A DNA stretch of 64,000 bases. Origin: Epithemia pelagica. Its lineage: Eukaryota > Bacillariophyta > Bacillariophyceae > Surirellales > Surirellaceae. Positions 51,829-63,008 of the stretch are shown here, piece after piece. The notes beneath the pieces were generated by a model. The model was not told the DNA's origin. It saw nothing but the letters and a program-made list of their open reading frames with translations, and did not search any database. The stretch covers positions 806,001 to 870,000 of the forward strand of contig OX337233.1 of assembly GCA_946965045.2 (NCBI GenBank), in the 5' to 3' direction. The position numbers and the translations under genes were made by a program. The stretch's first letter is position 1. Each line of letters starts with the position of its first letter.

Positions 51829-54800
51829 TCAGTAGTGACGACCCCCGTGGTTGTAATGGTAGTGATCACCGCCATGTCGGTGATAGCCACTGTGGTGGTT
51901 GCCGTGGTTAGGCCACGAAGAAGATGCAGGATACTGACGTGGAGGCGGTGGTGGCGAGGAATGATGGTGATAATGATGGACCGTTGGGCCATTCACACGG
52001 GACGAAGGAACAGGAGGAGGTGGCGAATATGATCGAGGAGGGGGTGGCGGAGGGGAAGGCCCGCGGTAATGATTGTAACGGGGTCCATACGATGGTGGAG
52101 GTGGAGGAGGAGTCCACCCACCATGGTTACGATCGCTCGAATGGTAGGAGTACGATCGAGAATGAGGGGGAGGAGGAGGAGGCGACCGATTGTAGTGGTT
52201 GTCGCGTTGGTGGTAGTGACTGCGACTCTCGTTGCGCTGGTAGTTGTGGTGGTAGTTGTCGTGTTGGTGATGAGAGTGTGTGGTGTTTGTTGTATTGTTG
52301 TTGTCCCATGCAGAAGGAGGAAGGAGCGGGGGTGGTTCGTCCTCGTCGTCTTTTTTCGCGGCTACTGGTGGAGATTTTTTCTTAGGTTCCTCTGAAACGA
52401 GAACAGTAGAGAGGTAAGATACAGAAGTAGTAACAACATGCATCAGTCAGACAACAACGTACCTTTTTTGGTTTGTTCTTCGTCATCGGATGGCGTGTAC
52501 CAATGGGCCGTCACTGCCTTCTGTTTCGAGTGGTCCGTCACTTCTTGATACTCAAAGTTGATCTTTTCACCCTTGTGGCGGCCGTTATTCGTTGCAAGAG
52601 GTTGAGGAACGCCCGAGTTCGCAACCGTGGTGATCCCAGTTCTCCGAGCGGAACGACCAGTAAAGTTGCCGGTTCCTTCGAAACCACAACGCTTAGCCAA
52701 CTCTTTCGTGTTGCGCGCAGCGAAATTTTCGCCCAACTTTCCACCAGGACGCATGCCAGTCAATGGATTAATCTTTGTTTTCGACATATCAGGAACAAGA
52801 TCCGTCCAGGCATGGTGAGTCGATCCGTCAGCGCGTGTGGCAATTACTTTGGCGGGTGCTTCACGAAGGAAGAAGAGCCCTTTCCAACCCGGCGGGTGGG
52901 CAACTCTACGGTACTCCATGACCAGTTTGTAGGTGCTCCATGGATCCTTGGGGTTTTCCACAATCATGTTCCCTTTGCAATCCACTGCGCGCCGGAACGG
53001 AGGGTTGACAAGAGTCAATTTTACATTCTTATGGTGACCGGAGTCAAGAGGGATGATCGCCGCCTTACCAGCGAGATCGCCGTGCAAATCATCTAGACTT
53101 TTAACAAATAGAAAGTCTGTTACTTTTGCTAAATGCATCTGAGTAGAAACAACAAGCAGAGGTGAGAAGCGTGTGATCCATACGACAATCCAACGGATCG
53201 TGGACGTACCTCTAGACATCGAAAACTACAGTCACGGCAGACTTTGTAGAACACCATCATGAGGAGATCCTTGTAAATTTCGAACAGACGAAGTGGAGGA
53301 CTCGCATACTTTTGCATGGACTTCTCGTCGTTGAGGCAAACTCCGGCTCGTTTGGGAAGTCGGCCAAACTCAGAACGGACGGTGGCGGTTTCCGACCACA
53401 AGTTCTCCAAGTAGGCATGGTACGAGCCCTCCCCTTTGAGGTCCGACTGCGTGATCACGACTCCATTGGCTCGCAGGATGAAAAAGATGTGATTGAGCAC
53501 TTTGCCGGTCGTGTTTGGCTGGTAGTGATACTTGGGGTCGTGGGGATCGTGCTCCCCCTTTTTGTACCCAGCCATGCGCAGATTCATGCAGAAAATCATG
53601 CAGAGAGAATTCAACAACCTAAGTTTGCCACGAGTAATACCCCCCCCCCCCCCCCCGAGAGCAACAAAAAGCTTGGGCACCTTCAAATTTTCGCCCTTTT
53701 CAGTATCAGGATCAATGATGGGCGCCGCGAGTCCTCTATAGTGTTTATGGCGACGGAGAATGTCCAAGAATCGTTTGAAAGAGTCCGCCTTGGCCTTGTT
53801 GTACGACTCGGAGTTCTGCGAGAGCTTGCGAACGTCGTACTTGTGGTTCTCGTCTTCGTATACATCCTCGCTGATGCGAGCAAAGGTGTTCCAGTACTGA
53901 ATACTGTCCTTGGTGTGTGGCACATCCACGGGGAGTTTTTGATACTCCGCAATCATCAGCTCGCCATCCTCATTTTCGGTCACATGTCTCTGCTTGACGC
54001 ATGCCATGGCAATGGTTCGTGTATCGAGTGGAGATGGGGGACCAATGGCAGCAGGAGGATGATGTTCGTCCAGTGGTTCCTCGTCGTCCGTATCTTCCAA
54101 CAGGTGGTACCAATCGTCTTCATCTTCATCGTCATCGTCCCTGAAAGAAAGAACGACATTCGTGTGAGACACAACAATCATACAAAAGAAGGGAGTTTCT
54201 CATCCTCAACTTACTCCGGAAGATAAGGAACAAGAGGAGGAAGACGATCGTCTTCTTCGTCGTCGTCTTCCTCGTCGAAAAGGGAAGGACGATCCTTCTT
54301 CCCATTGGTGCTGAAAAAGAGGAGGCCATTCTTGTCAGACACAACAATCATACAGAAAAGAAGACGGCAATGATGATCCAACAACTTACCTTTCTTTCGG
54401 GTGAAGATGGTGACGAGGAGGAGGAGGGACGTTTTCCTTCCCATTGTCGACGGTGGGAGGAGGAAGTTTCTTCTTCGGATGAACCTTCTTTGTAACCTTC
54501 CGAACAGGAGGGCGAGGAATGTCGTCTTCCTCTTCATCGCGGTACCTCTTCTTGGCTGCTGCAGCAGCAGCTTGGCGTTTAGATCGACGGGGGCGGAGCG
54601 GAGTCTTGGCCATGGTCTTTCGTTTCCTGCAATGCGATGCAAAAATGGCAATGGAAGAAAAAGTGTGAGGTTTGTTTTGCACGGTAAACACAGCAGCGAA
54701 TTCAAAAATGGATGAGGCGGGGCACGCGCGCAGGAAGAAAAAGGAAGGAAGGAAGAGTCGCAGGAAGGAAGACTGGTCGACAATGACGAAAAACAACAAT

Positions 54801-55099
54801 CAAACTTACATTTTCTCCAACTTGGCAAGGTACCAAGGATCGGAATGAACACTGTGAGCGTTGGTGTCGCTCCCAGTGCATTCATCCATCTTTGGAACGA
54901 AGGTACCGTCCAAAGGTACGAAGGCGAGTGAGATGGCGTCCGACGAGGATGAACACAACGATAAAGACGACGAAGACGATGAACACGACGACAAAGACGA
55001 CGAAGAAGACGCAATGGAGATAGGAGAAGACACAATGCCACGATGTCCCTTGTCCTTGGAAGGCATGGGGCTGACAACGGCCGTAGGAGGTTTCGTCAT
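51829..55099 (-). CDS. Crypton-like tyrosine recombinase gene, six exons
   Basis: Exons are 55099-54810, 54626-54390, 54310-54215, 54140-53210, 53138-52463 and 52391-51829. All junctions are GT/AG and keep frame, giving 930 residues. The N-terminal third is Ser-rich, then basic, then acidic. A core-binding-like region (about 240-500) leads to a tyrosine recombinase catalytic domain: CSFRCLE with box I Arg at about 515, a DUF3504/Crypton-type stretch KELAKRCGFEGTGNFTG, box II GRSARRTGITTVANSGV near 680, GRHKG, and a candidate nucleophile Tyr in INFEYQE near 715. Box II normally reads HxxR; here the His is Arg, so activity is doubtful. The C-terminus is a long Pro/His/Tyr/Ser-rich tail. Cryptons are DNA transposons moved by such enzymes. 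This may be a decayed or domesticated copy. Confidence 0.75.
53640..53656. repeat. 17-nt C homopolymer (G on the coding strand)
   Basis: Seventeen C on the plus strand fall within exon 4 of the recombinase-like gene and encode six glycines (LFVALGGGGGGITRG). The present length keeps frame; a one-base change would truncate the protein. Confidence 0.9.
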
Positions 55100-58000
55100 G
55101 GTCAGGTCTTCCTTTTTCCAAACGAATGATGAAAACACAAAACACAACGCCCAACACACAAATGCGGCCACTTTATCTGCTTGGAAACTCGTAGCTCCTA
55201 AGTAACCTCTAAGTATATTTGTGAGTCCTAATTAGATTGTTCCTAATTGTCGTAAGTAATCTTTCTTTACAATGGTACTGTTTTCCTATGTATTCCAAAC
55301 AATTAGAAAACTCAACGTACTTTATTACATCCCCCCCTCGGACGCAACGGACGCCTATGACATTTGCTGCTCGGAACGCTTCTCGTCGGGGGCTCGTCGG
55401 GGCGTAACTCCTCGAAGGGCAATAGGTCCTCGTCGTGGACTGCCCCTATATCCGCTGACGCGGGGGACATTCCACTCCTCGGACCTATTGCCCTTCTCGT
55501 CGTTACGCCCCTCCTCGTGCCTCCCTCCTCGAAGCTACTCCTCGCAGCAAATGTAATATTACCACAAAGACCTCTAGGAAGATTGCTAGAGTGTCTCTTG
55601 GACGACTTGGAATGCCTGTGGAATCGTCCCAGCTGCTGCTCCCGACAGTGTGTGTTGTGGAGTGTGTGTGTTTCAGCAGGGTCCCTGTTCTGAAACCACC
55701 ACCACCACCACCACCACAAAAAAGATTTTCGTCGTCTTCCAAAATTTGGCCACGGTCTCGTTGTCGTCTTCGGGTTTCTGTGTTTGTGTAGTGTGTTGAT
55801 GTTGGGGGTATCTTTTGAGCACATTTTTGTGGGGGAGTGCGGCGCGCGCCGTTGGGGGTTGGGGTGTGGGTGTGGTGTCTGTCGTTGTACGTAGTGTACA
55901 ATAGTAGAGTCCCGTTTCTGTCGGGGTTCTCGTTTCTTGATCTTGGGTCGCACAAGGCTGTCTCGCGTGCAAGACGCCGGGCGAGTAGTGGACAAACGGT
56001 CGGACCACACATTCATCTCTCTCGTTGTTGCTCCGTCGACGCCGACAACCATGGAACCACACCAACGTTCCACCACCACCAACAACAACAACAACTCTTA
56101 TAACGAGGGCCACAAAGCAGATTCTCGTATGGAGACCAGAGAGAGAGAATCATTCGAACGAAAAAACTCGAGCTGTTGTGTGGGTTGTGAACCCCAGCAC
56201 AACAAGGCGAACAAAGAAACCCCAACACAAAAAGAGAGTGATTTCTCGACCCACACGAATACGAATCAAACGTTTGCCAACCACACAGTGACAGCTAGTA
56301 TTTCCTACATATATGTATGTGGCACAGTATCCAGAACCGGTAGAGTCCACATGACGTGGGTTTTTCCAGTCTGCCTCGAATGGACCATTGCTCGGGCGAT
56401 TCTTGCGGTGCTCCGCAGAGCTATTTCTATTAATTTGTAGAGGAGCCAAGTTCTGTTTCGTTTCCAAACAGAGGCACGACGGGTTACGCCTCTGCAATAG
56501 TACCAGTATGCTACAGCATCCGGTAACTATTACTCCACCAGATGGACCTTTGGTCAGATTACCTCCGTCTTGTAGTACTAGATGGCCTTGTTGTCGTTCC
56601 GTAACTCTGGCACAGAAAATGTTTGTTTTATTGCTTCCCCATGCAACGTTTCCCTTGTCGACGAAATCTGCACAACCACTAGTACGGCTAGATCACAAAC
56701 AGCAAGCCACTTTGCCAGCAAGCAAGCTCGTAAAACACACACAAGGGTCCAGCAACGACAGCAACATCGCGCCACCTACCATCGCATAAGGCTCCATACC
56801 ACCATCATACATTCTTCTCGTCTTTATTTTATCACTCGAACCTACACGTTATTCTTCTTCCTTGTCTCAACTGGCAATCGATGAACGTCGGTGACTCCGA
56901 ATACACTTACTGTTCCCGGCCTTGTTGTTTTCAGATTTTCGCGCTTGTCGTTACCACGGATCCTTATCCCGCCGTTTGGTTTCTGATTTTTCGTCGTGTT
57001 CTTTTGTAGCCACCGTACACATGAGACATGTTCGCCGAGTAAACGACGTTCGGTAAAGCAGCACAAGGATGATACGTGTTGTACACGAGGGCGTCCTTCT
57101 TGTTGATCGTGTTGGATCGCCCGTGTCCTTCCTGTTACGCGAAAATAGCTGTCTTGTGTGGCAGCCCAGGCCTGTTGCATTGGAATTCCTGCCTTCACTG
57201 GTTTGTTGGTTGCATGTCAAGAAAGTTGGACACACAAGGGACCAAATACCAGACACTTTTCGGTGGTATTTGCTCCCCTGAAAGTAAGGGTAACCTGATT
57301 ACATGTACCATTTTCCAGTCAAGTCTACGGAGTTGCATGTGCTCGGGGTGACTGGGGGCAATCACACGTGTCCATTCAAATCGAGAGATAATTATTTGAT
57401 GCTCGGTTGACATGGAGGCAGTCACAAATGCCTCGAGATATGTCTCTTACGGATAAGGGCATGCCGATGAAAGCAACACTAGGGCTTGCCAAAGGAAAGA
57501 CTCTTATTTTGATACCTGCCATGCACTCGTATTCCTGAGGTCATTGTGCAATTCACCACTTGTCCTTTGATTCATGAACAGAATGTGTTCATGTATTGAA
57601 ACTTTGTTTTGGTCGCCCTGGTCGTTGCCCCGGACATTTGTTCTTGTGAAGAGACCATGATCAGTGATAGCCAACTGGATACTTGACTTCGGAGTTCGGA
57701 GAAAGCAAAAACGTACAACCATTCTTCCGTATCAACACAACATGATGACGTTGTCTAGTCACTCACCGATCAAAGTTCCAAGTGAAGACCCCCTTGCCCC
57801 GTGGTTCATCACAAATAAATCTTTGTTCTCTACTAGTTCCGAATTACAGATTGCCGAAAGACCCCAATCCCCCAAAACCAAAAACACGACATAAAATATA
57901 TCATATGACTTTTGATATGGCTGCGGTACTCGGGAGGCATAAATCAGGTGAGCTCCCTACCAGGTACAATGTCCCATTACATTTCCAGCTGAGTCATTCC

Positions 58001-58376
58001 AGAATGCCCAAGACTAGACAAAACTGAGATGTCATCTCTACTCGCTAGTTCGAAAGCCATTCGATGACATAATAGAGCTAACAGCCTATTCTTGTTCCAT
58101 CAAGGAGAAAAGAAGCATGATTAGTTTTCTATCACAATTTCACAAGCAGCATATTCGCAACACAAAAGACTACCGTATAGTGTGCTGATCTCTAGAAACG
58201 ACTCCAACTCAGGTATTTTCGTTGTGGATTTCGGAAATGCTACGATAGAAATATTATCTGCGGAAACTTACCTACTTTTGTATCCTATCTTATCCATGCA
58301 GGTGAAATTGAATGCCGACGATATGCTGAAAAACAGAAGGCTGTATGATATCTGCGAAGGCCATGTCAAGGTCAGC
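55100..58376. other. Long intergenic region
   Basis: It holds a MITE-like inverted repeat (55360-55554) and several CAC/GTG- and CAA-rich low-complexity stretches. Forward and reverse frames of 80-260 codons between 55300 and 56450 are products of the inverted repeat and of biased composition and lack domains. From 56800 to 58376 nothing is recognised except likely promoter sequence of the next gene. Confidence 0.5.
55360..55554. repeat. MITE-like imperfect inverted repeat
   Basis: The two arms, about 70 bp each, begin with the same outer sequence in inverted orientation (ACATTTGCTGC at the left end, GCAGCAAATGT at the right end) and also share GGGCGTAAC and AAGGGCAATAGGTCC. The loop is roughly 50 bp and GC-rich. 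Arms are clearly but imperfectly complementary. The size and structure fit a non-autonomous element or a strong hairpin. Confidence 0.75.
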
Positions 58377-61300
58377 ATGGACAGTTCGATCCATTCCCCT
58401 TCTTCAAATGCTTCAAAAGTCTCGTGGCCCAGGAACTCTCGACTACATGTCCTCTTACTTGTGTTATCCTTTAAGACGCTTGGTTTTCTGACTGCCTGGG
58501 ACACTGTTGAAAAATTACCGTTTGCCGTTGCAGTTGCACAATCAAGTGGCATACAGAGCAATACAAACAGTCGGAGAGAGCTTCGACGATTTCCACCCAT
58601 CATTCACAAGGATATGTCTTGGATTCCTTTGGAGAAACCATCAAAAGCGATCCCAGAGGCACCCGGGCCGCAAGGCCGGGAGGCACACATGGAGATTGAT
58701 AAGAGCAGCATGACACAAATGGCTGAAAACAATCATGAAGAGGATAATGATCTAAGTCTTAATCGTATGTTGACCGAAGAGACTCGGGAAGAGGACGACA
58801 ATCATTGTATTCGCCAAGACTTGTTTGAAACTGACGAGCAACTTCAGCGTGTGCCGACAAAAACAGGAATGGCATTTTACCTCGGATCTAAAATCAAGCC
58901 GTTGCGAGTTGTTGGTATGGAACTTTCAGTGAACTCCGACCTGGGTGACCCAGAAGCATACGATTGGCGCATTCGAGTCTACGTCTCCAACAATACATAC
59001 AATGAACATGCCTTCGATGTCGATACGCATGAATATATCAAGGTAGCGGATGCGACTGCAGTGCTTCATCCAGATGGACAACGTGCCTTGATTCCTGCGC
59101 ATGCATTCCATCCTGTTTTCTTTGATCGCTTGCAACGCCGTACCATGTTCATTCGTGCTGCCGGGCCGTGGCTCAAGTACACCATCGACACCTTTGTCAA
59201 ACCCAAGGAGCAAGCCATCAAAGGCGATTTCATGACAATTTTTGCTGGCAGTCCAATGTTTTTCTACCCAGATCTGGAAACCCAAATCAATCAAGAAACT
59301 TCGGGTGAAGAGAACCCATTTGCCCTTCCGCCATCGTCCCCAGCTGCTATTACGTCAACATGGTTTGATGACAAGAATCAGGAATTCCCAGTTTCGCTTG
59401 ATCCCAAAACAGCATCAATTTTTTCTGGCAAGCTCCATCTCGAGTTTGAACGTGACATTTGCATCAATGAAGATGGAACGAATAACGCCGTCACGGTACC
59501 GCCTGAAAATATTGAGACTGAGTTAGAAATCCTTCATGTTGTCAACGCGACGTTGGGTGCCCCCGACTATCAGCGCATTGAAGAAGCAGTGAATAAGCAA
59601 GTGGACTGGATCCTTCAAAATAACCCTGCTTTGTCCGAGTTGGTAAATACCAGTCAAGTTCGCATGGAAGATTCATCCAAGGCTTTCTTCAGGAACTATG
59701 TAGGGAAGTGCTTGGTGCCTGATTGGATCTTGTGTAACTTCTTGGTGGTCAAAGTCACACTTCAACATGACGATACCGTGTCCTCTGGAGTCTTGAAGAG
59801 TCATGTATACACCCATTCTATCAGCGAGTTCTCCCGTGGTGCTGTCCTCCAGAATGTTCCGAGTACAATTGGTGCAGCGTATGTCGGGCTGACAACAGTA
59901 ACAGCTAATTTTCGAATGACCATCCATGGGATACCCGACAACATTCAAGAAATGGACAAGTACCAGACCGACTTTCTCCTTAACCAATTGACTGGTTTCT
60001 TGAACATGGAAATGCCAAATATCCATTCACAAGCTTTCACAATGAAATTAAACACTCAGCGATTTATCCAAACTAATAACGACCCCAAGACAAGAGGACG
60101 ACGTCAGTTACCAAGAGCAGCCTCCAACGCGGCGGCAGTTGACCCTCGAGCAATCCAAGAACGCCCAGGACAAAGTTTAGAACTCTCGGGTACAATCACA
60201 GGTGGCAACATTGTGTTTGAGGATGCCTCACAATTTGCCACACGTGTCGAAGAAGCCGTCGCCGATCAAGAGGCCGTCGACAAGTTCTTTGCTCATCTCA
60301 AATACAGGGCAAATTTGCCAGGTCCCCTATCAAAAAGAGAGCGCTACCATGTGTTTGAATGGATGTATTCTATGTCCAGTGATGTGGACAGTGCGGTCCG
60401 GGTACAGCCAGGCGGGGATGTAGATTCGGCAGGAAATGGACCTGGCGATTCTTCGAACGACATCATTTTAGACAAGCTGGGAGTTGACTTGTGGATTCTG
60501 GCTCTTGTGGCTGGCGTTGGGTCTTTGATCATCCTCCTTGTGTGCATGTGGTATGGGGTCCGATTGCTGTATCAGCCCAGTGGTCAGAACAAGACTTTGA
60601 ATGTCCCAGAAAGCGAGCCAACCGACGACCAGTGTGAAGCAGAATGCAACCCAAACTCTCGAGCCACTTCTTTGCGTCCTCAACTGCTCTTTCCATGGCA
60701 ATCGGAGCAACCGGACAGCGCATTTGTGGACCCACATGTTATATTGCAACCAGCAACTGGTTTATTACCTTCATGCATGGGCGGAACATCGCGTGGGTTT
60801 CAACTTCCATATGACATTCAAAGGAGCGACAATGTCCAGGAGGAGAAGCACGACGACGATGACGACGATACCACACGGCCACCACCAGAAATAGCCATTT
60901 TGTCTTCAGCTGACGTCCAGTACACGAGAAGCAATGCTGACGGTGATTTTTTGAGTACAGGAGAATCAAAGAAGAAGAAAAAGAAGAAAAAATCAAAGGG
61001 CAAGAAGAAAAAGAAGAAAAGCACCTCTGACGGTAGCACGGACAATGGTGATAGTTCTCCGGAGGATGAAGACGACGCTGCCACGTATTTCTCGGTGGAT
61101 CCTACGGTTGAAGAGACCACAATGGGTACCGCTTCCATCACACGACAAGACGACGACGAGGAACAAATCATGACGGGACGAAACGCAAAGTCCATCACTC
61201 AGTCCCCAAGAACCAACTACGACATCCACAATTCGTCGGCGTTCCGAAATGACCATCCACCATCACCCGTTACACCTCGGCGAGATAACGTGAGTCCGAC

Positions 61301-63008
61301 TGGACCATACTTTACAACCATATCACCCGGCAAGACTCCGCCCGGACATCTTCTTTTTCATGGCAAACCTCGTGCTGCATCGACCATTGCACCACGACAG
61401 AGACGTCATGTATTGCCACCACTGACATTTTCCCCCATGCAACACGCACAACATTCTAAACAACGTCCATCTTCGTGGTCGCGTGGCCGTGGAGCTGCCG
61501 CCTCAGCCGCACCCAAGCCACCTCGGACATCCAACAACTTGCTTCGTGTGGGTGCCGGGCCCCTTCCCCCCAATATTCGTCCTTCTCGTGGCGTTGTCAA
61601 GGGTGGTGGCCCGGCGATCAAGCGACCCTTTGTTCCTCATGGCAGTCTCTTGTCGTCCAAGACAACCACAGAATGTGGTAAAGATTTGGATGATGATGAA
61701 GAAGAAGTAATCGAACTTTTTGATGACAATGAACATGGCACAAACCCAAGGCAAGTGCCTCGACCATACCAAAGCACCATGGGTCCAGCACCTGTGAGGT
61801 CATTACCTCGACCTGCACCGCCACGACGCATGTCCAACCATCAGCCCACTCTTCATGACAGTATGAACTACATGGAAGCTACAGTGCCAGTCAATGAACT
61901 TCGAGAGCAGACGAACCATCACCCCACGACGATGCGCCGTACATCCATGCCCCAAGGGAGTCACCCGGATGACACGGCTGCATCCACCAATTTTTATGGA
62001 AGCATGAATAGTATCGGGGATTTCTTTGTGGTGGAGCCACAAAGTGCTGTACCAGCACCAGCATCATCATTACCGCATGTTCCAGCCACAGCCGCTACTG
62101 CCGAGCAATCCCGTCGGGCCAGTATGAACAGCAGCATGGACAGTATTGGTCAAATCTTTGTCCAGGACACCAAAACACAAGACTTTGTCTCCCCCGTCCG
62201 ACGACTGCAAGGTCGACGAGCTTCGGCGTCGTACAACATAGCACAGCCACAGAAACCCATGAATTTGCATGGAAGCATGAACGGGAGCTTTTCCTTTTAC
62301 CCAGAGACAAGCCGCAGCCGAAGTAGTAGCATTGGATGGAATCCTCCTGCGCCATGTCATGGATCTACCAATCACCACCCCCACCACAGTTCCAGTAGCT
62401 TCGGATATTCTGAAGGTGATGGTGGAGGATTCGAGGATCCTTCCCATCCACGTCCACAACGACGACGTTCCTCCGCGGCATATAGCATGAGTCGACCTCA
62501 AAAACCCATGAATTTGCATGGTAGCATGACCAGCTTGGAGGGAGGATATCAAGCATACCACCCCCCGTCTCCGACACATTGCCCACCACAGCCACCAGCA
62601 CCAGCACCGCAACAACAACAGCAACGACGGCGATCGTCTGGTTTCTTTTCCAATTGGTTTGCTTCGTCACCTTCACCATCGTCTCCAGTCAAGCAAGGTG
62701 GCTTGCGACGTGGATCCATGAAGCAGGCTCTCCGTCCTCCATCAACATCCGGCCCACAACAACCAACAACAAGAATCTTCCCGACGGTAACACCAGTTTC
62801 CTATACCTTGTCCTCTTTGCGACGCATGACGACCGCACAACTAAAGCAGTGTCTTGAAGCCGCAGGAGTTGACTTTGATCCTCGTTATATTGTCGAAAAG
62901 GACGACCTGATTCGAGTCTTTTATGCCAGTGGCAAAATAGACATTCTCCCCGAAAACACGAGGAAGAGCAGCAACAACAACAAGAACAACAACAACATCC
63001 CGTTGTGA
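58377..63008 (+). CDS. Large single-pass membrane protein with repeat tail and SAP-like C-terminus
   Basis: The frame is open from 58182, but the ATG at 58377 gives an N-terminus with a signal-like segment (LHVLLLVLSFKTLGFLTAW) and 1,543 residues. The luminal or extracellular part (to about 700) has an ordered region (GMAFYLGSKIKPLRVVGMEL; WRIRVYVSNNTY) and no recognised family. A transmembrane helix lies at about 705-730 (LWILALVAGVGSLIILLVCM). The cytoplasmic part has a Lys-rich block near 865-885, an acidic stretch, then disordered sequence with repeated motifs: QKPMNLHGSM (twice), SMNSIGDFFV and SMDSIGQIFV. The last 65 residues contain a helical motif LRRMTTAQLKQCLEAAGVDF ... EKDDLIRVFY, which resembles a SAP or SAP-like fold. 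SAP domains usually bind nucleic acid, but degenerate versions mediate protein contacts. Function unknown. Confidence 0.8.
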   Translation: MDSSIHSPSSNASKVSWPRNSRLHVLLLVLSFKTLGFLTAWDTVEKLPFAVAVAQSSGIQSNTNSRRELRRFPPIIHKDMSWIPLEKPSKAIPEAPGPQGREAHMEIDKSSMTQMAENNHEEDNDLSLNRMLTEETREEDDNHCIRQDLFETDEQLQRVPTKTGMAFYLGSKIKPLRVVGMELSVNSDLGDPEAYDWRIRVYVSNNTYNEHAFDVDTHEYIKVADATAVLHPDGQRALIPAHAFHPVFFDRLQRRTMFIRAAGPWLKYTIDTFVKPKEQAIKGDFMTIFAGSPMFFYPDLETQINQETSGEENPFALPPSSPAAITSTWFDDKNQEFPVSLDPKTASIFSGKLHLEFERDICINEDGTNNAVTVPPENIETELEILHVVNATLGAPDYQRIEEAVNKQVDWILQNNPALSELVNTSQVRMEDSSKAFFRNYVGKCLVPDWILCNFLVVKVTLQHDDTVSSGVLKSHVYTHSISEFSRGAVLQNVPSTIGAAYVGLTTVTANFRMTIHGIPDNIQEMDKYQTDFLLNQLTGFLNMEMPNIHSQAFTMKLNTQRFIQTNNDPKTRGRRQLPRAASNAAAVDPRAIQERPGQSLELSGTITGGNIVFEDASQFATRVEEAVADQEAVDKFFAHLKYRANLPGPLSKRERYHVFEWMYSMSSDVDSAVRVQPGGDVDSAGNGPGDSSNDIILDKLGVDLWILALVAGVGSLIILLVCMWYGVRLLYQPSGQNKTLNVPESEPTDDQCEAECNPNSRATSLRPQLLFPWQSEQPDSAFVDPHVILQPATGLLPSCMGGTSRGFQLPYDIQRSDNVQEEKHDDDDDDTTRPPPEIAILSSADVQYTRSNADGDFLSTGESKKKKKKKKSKGKKKKKKSTSDGSTDNGDSSPEDEDDAATYFSVDPTVEETTMGTASITRQDDDEEQIMTGRNAKSITQSPRTNYDIHNSSAFRNDHPPSPVTPRRDNVSPTGPYFTTISPGKTPPGHLLFHGKPRAASTIAPRQRRHVLPPLTFSPMQHAQHSKQRPSSWSRGRGAAASAAPKPPRTSNNLLRVGAGPLPPNIRPSRGVVKGGGPAIKRPFVPHGSLLSSKTTTECGKDLDDDEEEVIELFDDNEHGTNPRQVPRPYQSTMGPAPVRSLPRPAPPRRMSNHQPTLHDSMNYMEATVPVNELREQTNHHPTTMRRTSMPQGSHPDDTAASTNFYGSMNSIGDFFVVEPQSAVPAPASSLPHVPATAATAEQSRRASMNSSMDSIGQIFVQDTKTQDFVSPVRRLQGRRASASYNIAQPQKPMNLHGSMNGSFSFYPETSRSRSSSIGWNPPAPCHGSTNHHPHHSSSSFGYSEGDGGGFEDPSHPRPQRRRSSAAYSMSRPQKPMNLHGSMTSLEGGYQAYHPPSPTHCPPQPPAPAPQQQQQRRRSSGFFSNWFASSPSPSSPVKQGGLRRGSMKQALRPPSTSGPQQPTTRIFPTVTPVSYTLSSLRRMTTAQLKQCLEAAGVDFDPRYIVEKDDLIRVFYASGKIDILPENTRKSSNNNKNNNNIPL

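Noticed and set aside
55312-56440. Several frames of 80-260 codons on both strands
   Set aside because: They read through the inverted repeat and CAC/CAA low-complexity DNA; related peptides appear on both strands because of the palindrome.
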